Below are positions 60,327-64,000 of a stretch of DNA of 64,000 nucleotides, piece after piece. The stretch covers positions 1,071,843 through 1,135,842 of the forward strand of contig CBDFHH010000004.1 of assembly GCA_965247665.1 (NCBI GenBank), in the 5' to 3' direction. Made by a program: the position numbers and the translations under genes. The notes beneath the pieces were generated by a model. It worked only from the letters and a program-made list of their open reading frames with translations, searched no databases and was not told the DNA's origin. The first letter of the stretch is position 1; each line of letters begins with the position of its first letter. The stretch is from CAUZWH01 sp965247665 (lineage in GTDB: Bacteria; Pseudomonadota; Alphaproteobacteria; SHVV01).

Positions 60327-60650
60327 ATGACTGAGCATGAAGCGAGGCGTCCCGAGAGGAGGCCCACCCATCCCGGCGCTATCTGGCGCGAAGACATCCT
60401 CCCGGAGCTTGGCCTAACCGTTGCCGGTGCAGCGCGCGATCTGGGTGTATCCAGACAGGCGCTGCATGATGTATTGCGCAGTAAATCCCCGCGTGCCGTC
60501 AGCTCTGAAATGGCGCTCAGGTTCGCCCGTCTTTGCGGTAACGACGAACTGGCCGGGGTCTGGATACGGATGCAGGCTGCTTACGATCTGTGGGAAGCCA
60601 GCCGAAAGATATCCCTCGAAGACATTCCCATCAGAGCCGTCACGGCATAA
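60327..60650 (+). CDS. higA: HigA-family antitoxin
   Basis: A 107-residue XRE-type antidote: THPGAIWREDILPELGLTVAG, AARDLGVSRQALHDVLRSK and ALRFARLCGNDELAGVWIRM are diagnostic of the HigA family. ATG at 60327, one base after the HigB scrap's stop. Without its toxin it is an orphan antitoxin that may still bind DNA. Confidence 0.85.
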   Translation: MTEHEARRPERRPTHPGAIWREDILPELGLTVAGAARDLGVSRQALHDVLRSKSPRAVSSEMALRFARLCGNDELAGVWIRMQAAYDLWEASRKISLEDIPIRAVTA

Positions 60651-60817
60651 ATCCGACCGGCTTTGAGTGGCCAGTATCCAATAGCAAGGTTCCTTCCCGT
60701 CGACGCCCGGGTCGCCGACACGTGGGGCGCGATGAGCGCCGTCCGCCCCATCCCGGTCGTCGACGGTCTACTCGCCGCGAAGGTGTTGCCACGCAGACAG
60801 GGATGAGGACTTCCGAA

Positions 60818-61423
60818 ATGCAAGAGTTGTTCCACTACACGAGCTTCGAGGCCTTCGAGAGCATCATCCGCTCGCAGGTGCTTCGAGCCACACACTTTTG
60901 GCATACAAACGACGAAACCGAATTCGCGGAAGTTTCCAAGCCAATGCGGGCGGCACTCGCTCCCATCATTGAACGGATAGCAAATGATCGTCCGTCTGAT
61001 GAGAAACTTCGGGAGGCTATCCGATTGCACGGAGGCGTGGACGCGTTTGTTCAATCTGAAGTAGGGCACATTTTCCGAGTAGCGTTTAACTACATGCGCG
61101 AATGCGGTCCCCAATTCGGAATGATGCCTGCGTTTATTTGTTGCTTTTGCGATCACTCTGATGATGACGCCTACACGCAGGAAAACGGCCTGCTCAGCAT
61201 GTGGCGCGGATACGGATCAGACGGAGTCGCGCTCGTATTCGACCGTAAGGAGCTGAAGGCTTGTCTCGATCAGGAAAGAGAGGAATTCAAGTACTTCGGC
61301 TATGGTCAGTTGCTTGACCCAATTTCACCTACATCCCGGTCAGGCGCGGCTTCCTTTACCCAGTGGCGATCATGGACTGGGCGAGCCGCCAGGCTGTCCG
61401 AAAAGGAGAGGCCACCTCAATGA
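60818..61423 (+). CDS. DUF2971 protein, C-terminus replaced by IS3 scrap
   Basis: From ATG 60818 (GAGGA nine bases upstream; ATG 60803 also possible) the protein starts LFHYTSFEAFESIIRSQVL and has THFWHTNDETEFAEV, ICCFCDHSDDDAYTQENGLL and SMWRGYGSDGVALVFDRK, the DUF2971 signature blocks. These proteins often sit in defence islands. Similarity ends at EFKYFGYGQ (about 61312); the following 37 residues are read out of frame through IS3 debris, so the C-terminal half is missing. Confidence 0.7.
   Translation: MQELFHYTSFEAFESIIRSQVLRATHFWHTNDETEFAEVSKPMRAALAPIIERIANDRPSDEKLREAIRLHGGVDAFVQSEVGHIFRVAFNYMRECGPQFGMMPAFICCFCDHSDDDAYTQENGLLSMWRGYGSDGVALVFDRKELKACLDQEREEFKYFGYGQLLDPISPTSRSGAASFTQWRSWTGRAARLSEKERPPQ
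61327..61390 (+). pseudogene. Scrap of IS3-family transposase OrfB
   Basis: In another frame the DNA encodes TYIPVRRGFLYPVAIMDWAS followed by RQAV, the highly conserved start of the IS3 OrfB integrase core (first catalytic Asp in the MDWAS block). Only about 25 codons are left, and they join directly to the DUF2971 gene. Confidence 0.75.
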
Positions 61424-61560
61424 CTGCATCCATCAAAGCGCTGATTCTGATGATGAGTCTCTGTGTAAGTGTGACGTTAGCCGCCAGTGAAGTGGATGTT
61501 GAAATGCAAGTGAATGACTTGTCATCGCCCATATTTATTAATGGTATTTTGTTGCGTTGA
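61420..61560 (+). CDS. Tiny predicted secreted protein (46 aa)
   Basis: ATG at 61420 has an excellent ribosome site (AAGGAGAGG, 9 bases upstream). The product MTASIKALILMMSLCVSVTL then AASEVDVEMQVNDLSSP looks like a signal peptide with a 25-residue mature part. No family recognised. Its start may derive from the IS3 scrap junction. Confidence 0.4.
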   Translation: MTASIKALILMMSLCVSVTLAASEVDVEMQVNDLSSPIFINGILLR

Positions 61561-61646
61561 AAGCATCCTGTTTGACATATTTCGGGTTGCGTACTTGGAC
61601 TATGCCACATGAAATATCCGGGCGCGGGCAGGTCACTCCATGATGT

Positions 61647-62543
61647 CTAGCTGTCCGCCCCAAGAAGGTGAGCCGAGTTTCGGATGGCCATTCGAGCGAT
61701 GTCGTCTTCGGCAATACCTCGTTCGTGCAGACATTGGGCAAAAACACGGAGGGCCTCGGGCGGTCGTGGGCTGAAGGGCTGGCCCGTATCGCTTGAGATT
61801 ATCGCCCGTTCAGGGCCGACCGCCTCAATCATCTCCTTCACTTGCTCTATGGAATTGGCCGGTGTCATGGGACCGCAGCTAACCGCACAAAATTCCATGA
61901 AGGCGCCGAGTTTGGAGATCTCTACCATCGTTTCGATATCCAAGTTTGGTACGTAATACTCAGGGTGGGTCACTAGTAATTTGTGTACGTTCTTACCCAG
62001 TGCGTAATCGAAGGTCGCAAATATTTCCTCCTTGGACACATGACCCGTGGCCAGGATCGCGTCGTAAGCGGCGATCAGATCGATGACCTCCTTCGCCTTC
62101 CCTGTGAGGCGCCCATTCTCCAAAACGGTGAATTCTTCGTGCAGTGCCGAGCCCTTGGATTCTATCGTCATGCTCTTGAATCCGTAGGTACCCGTGGCGC
62201 CAAACACCCGCGCGTGGTTTTGGGCGTCAAATGTCGGCAGCCACACAATTTTGGCGCCCTGATCGAGGGCGATTTCGACGGCCCCGGCGTTGACACCTCC
62301 GACGCCACGATTTAGTGCGATTCCGGCAAACACCCGGAAGTCAGGAAAGTATTTTGTCACCTCGCGCCTTGCGTGATGCACCTTTGAAACGGTGCTTTCA
62401 AAGTGACTCTTAATGACAATTCCCGCCATTCCCGCCCTTGCGCACCATTCGGCAATATCGACGCTGTCACCGATGCGAACAAAAGGAGCTGGCGCTGAAT
62501 GGACGTGGAGATCATAAAAGCCATCGATTTTGATAGTGGCCAT
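61647..62543 (-). CDS. DUF6282-type metal-dependent hydrolase-like protein
   Basis: A 298-residue TIM-barrel/PHP-like protein: YDLHVHSAPAPFVRIGD (His-x-His) at residues 10-26, IKSHFESTVSK near 45, AILATGHVSKEEIF near 165, LLVTHPEYYVPN near 189 and IISSDTGQPFSP near 245. The His/Asp pattern is that of amidohydrolase-like enzymes; the natural substrate is unknown. Forty bases downstream of the TRAP permease stop on the same strand, so it probably acts on the imported organic acid. Confidence 0.75.
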   Translation of the reverse strand: MATIKIDGFYDLHVHSAPAPFVRIGDSVDIAEWCARAGMAGIVIKSHFESTVSKVHHARREVTKYFPDFRVFAGIALNRGVGGVNAGAVEIALDQGAKIVWLPTFDAQNHARVFGATGTYGFKSMTIESKGSALHEEFTVLENGRLTGKAKEVIDLIAAYDAILATGHVSKEEIFATFDYALGKNVHKLLVTHPEYYVPNLDIETMVEISKLGAFMEFCAVSCGPMTPANSIEQVKEMIEAVGPERAIISSDTGQPFSPRPPEALRVFAQCLHERGIAEDDIARMAIRNSAHLLGADS

Positions 62544-62582
62544 AAGTAAGGACTTCGCTCTTTCAGTCGAATTTCAACCGGC

Positions 62583-63872
62583 TCATCGCCCGTAGCCAAA
62601 CAGATGCGGTAGGGCCAGGGGAATCGGCGCCAAGTACGTTATCGCAAGAAGGACAACAAAAAGCCAACCCAGGAAGGGCAGAGACTCATTCACGACCTCC
62701 TCTATGGGAACCTTCGCCACGCCGCACACAGTGAAAAGCACCGCTCCAACGGGTGGCGTCAACATTCCGATGACCGAACTCAATACGAACACTATCCCGA
62801 AGTGGAGGGGGTCAATGCCGTATTGCTCGGCCGTTGGTGTCAGAATCGGGGCGATCATGATCATTGCGGCGATATTGTCGAGAACACAGCCAATGAGGAT
62901 GAGGAAGACGATCGCCAAGAAAAGGAAGACCGCCGGATCCGAGGAAATACCCCGAAGCGCGGATGCCAAGGTCACGGGCAACAGGTTTGCGGTCAGAAGC
63001 CAGGAAACGATACTGGATGTCGCTACAACGAGGAACACGACGGCACTGACCGTGACACACCGTGAAAGAGCGCGTGTCACGTGCCGCCAGCGAAGATCTT
63101 GCGTAATTACGGTGCCCACGAAGATCGCATAGGCGACGGCCACAGCGGCCGCTTCCGTAGCCGTAAAAATACCGCCCAGGATTCCTCCCAATATGATGAC
63201 GGGCATGAGCATCGCCCAAATTGCTTCAAAGAAAGCCCTGGCGATTTCGTACAGACTCGCGCGACGGCGCTTCGCCTCGTCCCCCCGCTTGCGGGCAATT
63301 ACGTAAACGATCGCCATCATGCCCAATCCCATGGCCAAGCCCGGGATAACGCCGGCGAGGAACAGTCCTCCGATCGACACCTTCCCAACCACGAACGCAT
63401 AGATGATCATTGGGATGCTCGGTGGAATGATGGGTCCGATGACGGCGGACGCTGCCGTTACGGCGCTGGCGAACCTCCGGCTGTAACCAGCCTTTTCCAT
63501 TGCTGGGATTAGGGTCGATCCCAATGCGCTGGCATCGGCAATCGCCGAACCGCTGATGCCGGCAAAGATCATGCTAGCCACGATGTTGACGTGGGCGAGA
63601 CCACCTCGAATGTGGCCGACCAGGGTGTCCGCGAAGCGGACTAGGCGGGCCATAATTCCAGATGTCCCCATGAGTTCCCCTGCTAGAACGAAGAAGGGCA
63701 CCGCCATTAGAGGGAACGTGTCCACGCCGGCATACATCCGTTGAGGGACGAGGCGTAGCAGTCCTGGATCGTAAACGAGAAACCCGATGACTCCGGAAAT
63801 CCCCAGGGAAAAGGCAATCGGGGTGCCGATCAGCAGAAGCACAACAAAACTGAGGCCTACCGCAAGTAGCAT
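62583..63872 (-). CDS. dctM: TRAP transporter large permease (DctM)
   Basis: A 429-residue integral membrane protein with about 12 helices. GTPIAFSLGISGVIGF, FVLAGELMGTSGIMARLV, FAGISGSAIADASALGSTLIP (in part), GPIIPPSIPMIIYA and LTPPVGAVLFTVCGVA are DctM hallmarks. With DctQ and a periplasmic DctP it imports organic acids using the sodium gradient. Starts nine bases after the DctQ stop. Confidence 0.92.
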   Translation of the reverse strand: MLLAVGLSFVVLLLIGTPIAFSLGISGVIGFLVYDPGLLRLVPQRMYAGVDTFPLMAVPFFVLAGELMGTSGIMARLVRFADTLVGHIRGGLAHVNIVASMIFAGISGSAIADASALGSTLIPAMEKAGYSRRFASAVTAASAVIGPIIPPSIPMIIYAFVVGKVSIGGLFLAGVIPGLAMGLGMMAIVYVIARKRGDEAKRRRASLYEIARAFFEAIWAMLMPVIILGGILGGIFTATEAAAVAVAYAIFVGTVITQDLRWRHVTRALSRCVTVSAVVFLVVATSSIVSWLLTANLLPVTLASALRGISSDPAVFLFLAIVFLILIGCVLDNIAAMIMIAPILTPTAEQYGIDPLHFGIVFVLSSVIGMLTPPVGAVLFTVCGVAKVPIEEVVNESLPFLGWLFVVLLAITYLAPIPLALPHLFGYGR

Positions 63873-63880
63873 TGGCTCGC

Positions 63881-64000
63881 TTACTCGATTGGTTTCTCTG
63901 GTGAGGACACCTTGGACTCACGAGCCAATATCATTGCCACCACTTGGATAATCATGAACGCGGCGCCCAATGGAACAATCAGGTATGGCCACATCATCGG
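63881..64000 (-). CDS. dctQ: TRAP transporter small permease (DctQ), C-terminal end only
   Basis: The last 39 codons are visible, ending MWPYLIVPLGAAFMIIQVVA, MILARESKVSSPEKPIE and TAA at 63881. The final hydrophobic helix and position directly before DctM identify it. The rest lies beyond the right edge of the window. Confidence 0.8.
   Translation of the reverse strand, partial: PMMWPYLIVPLGAAFMIIQVVAMILARESKVSSPEKPIE

Overview
The window is GC-rich DNA that reads like an alphaproteobacterium of the Rhodospirillales/Hyphomicrobiales kind. Supporting signs are a glnT-glxBCD-type cluster, a GTTATAAT-type Zur operator, a MobF (TrwC/TraA-like) relaxase, and a tRNA-Lys 3' half of alphaproteobacterial type. 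The exact taxon cannot be fixed from sequence reading alone. The genome looks eroded: about twenty remnants or frameshifted genes (helicase, PIN toxin, HpaB-like oxygenase, LivM, nucleoside permease, recombinase, IS630/IS3/IS110 scraps, T4SS-like protein, HigB) lie among intact operons.

Layout. 0-6.7 kb: glutamine-synthetase-like GlnT (cut by the window edge), GlxB, GlxC, GlxD, an unrecognised 129-aa protein, a small membrane ORF and a sarcosine-oxidase-like flavoprotein, together suggesting N-methylglutamate or amine metabolism. 6.7-7.5 kb: helicase debris. 7.6-10.3 kb: a GntR/YtrA-regulated ABC exporter operon ending in a frameshifted DUF2807 protein. 10.2-18.2 kb: a broken VapBC-like pair, a dienelactone hydrolase, two Rieske oxygenases around an Old Yellow Enzyme relative, a dead HpaB-like gene and a HigBA-like toxin-antitoxin with a palindromic operator. 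18.5-26.5 kb: a BMP-family nucleoside ABC importer and a cytosine deaminase, with a possible HEPN-domain protein inserted between them. 26.9-29.1 kb: LivM and IS remnants. 29.1-32.3 kb: the zinc-uptake locus znuB-znuC-zur / znuA with a Zur box. 32.8 kb: a GPP34 protein.

33.7-49.8 kb is a mobilisable or conjugative-element segment. It has a candidate oriT hairpin, three tandem overlapping small DNA-binding-like proteins, a coiled-coil membrane protein, a 1572-aa relaxase-helicase, several secreted or membrane proteins of unknown function (including a damaged paralogue pair), a T4SS-like remnant, an intact IS630-family element with inverted repeats and TA flanks, and two unknown overlapping ORFs.

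49.8-60.1 kb is a minus-strand catabolic module: truncated periplasmic binding protein, P450, [3Fe-4S] ferredoxin, enoyl-CoA hydratase, MaoC-like protein, polyamine-type ABC transporter, NDP-forming acyl-CoA synthetase and truncated LVIVD-repeat protein. It is cut at both ends. The right cut abuts a 45-nt tRNA-Lys 3' half, a classic integrase scar. 60.2-61.6 kb holds HigB debris, an intact HigA, a DUF2971 protein cut by an IS3 scrap and a tiny secreted ORF. 61.6-64 kb: a DUF6282-type amidohydrolase-like protein and a TRAP transporter (DctM, partial DctQ).
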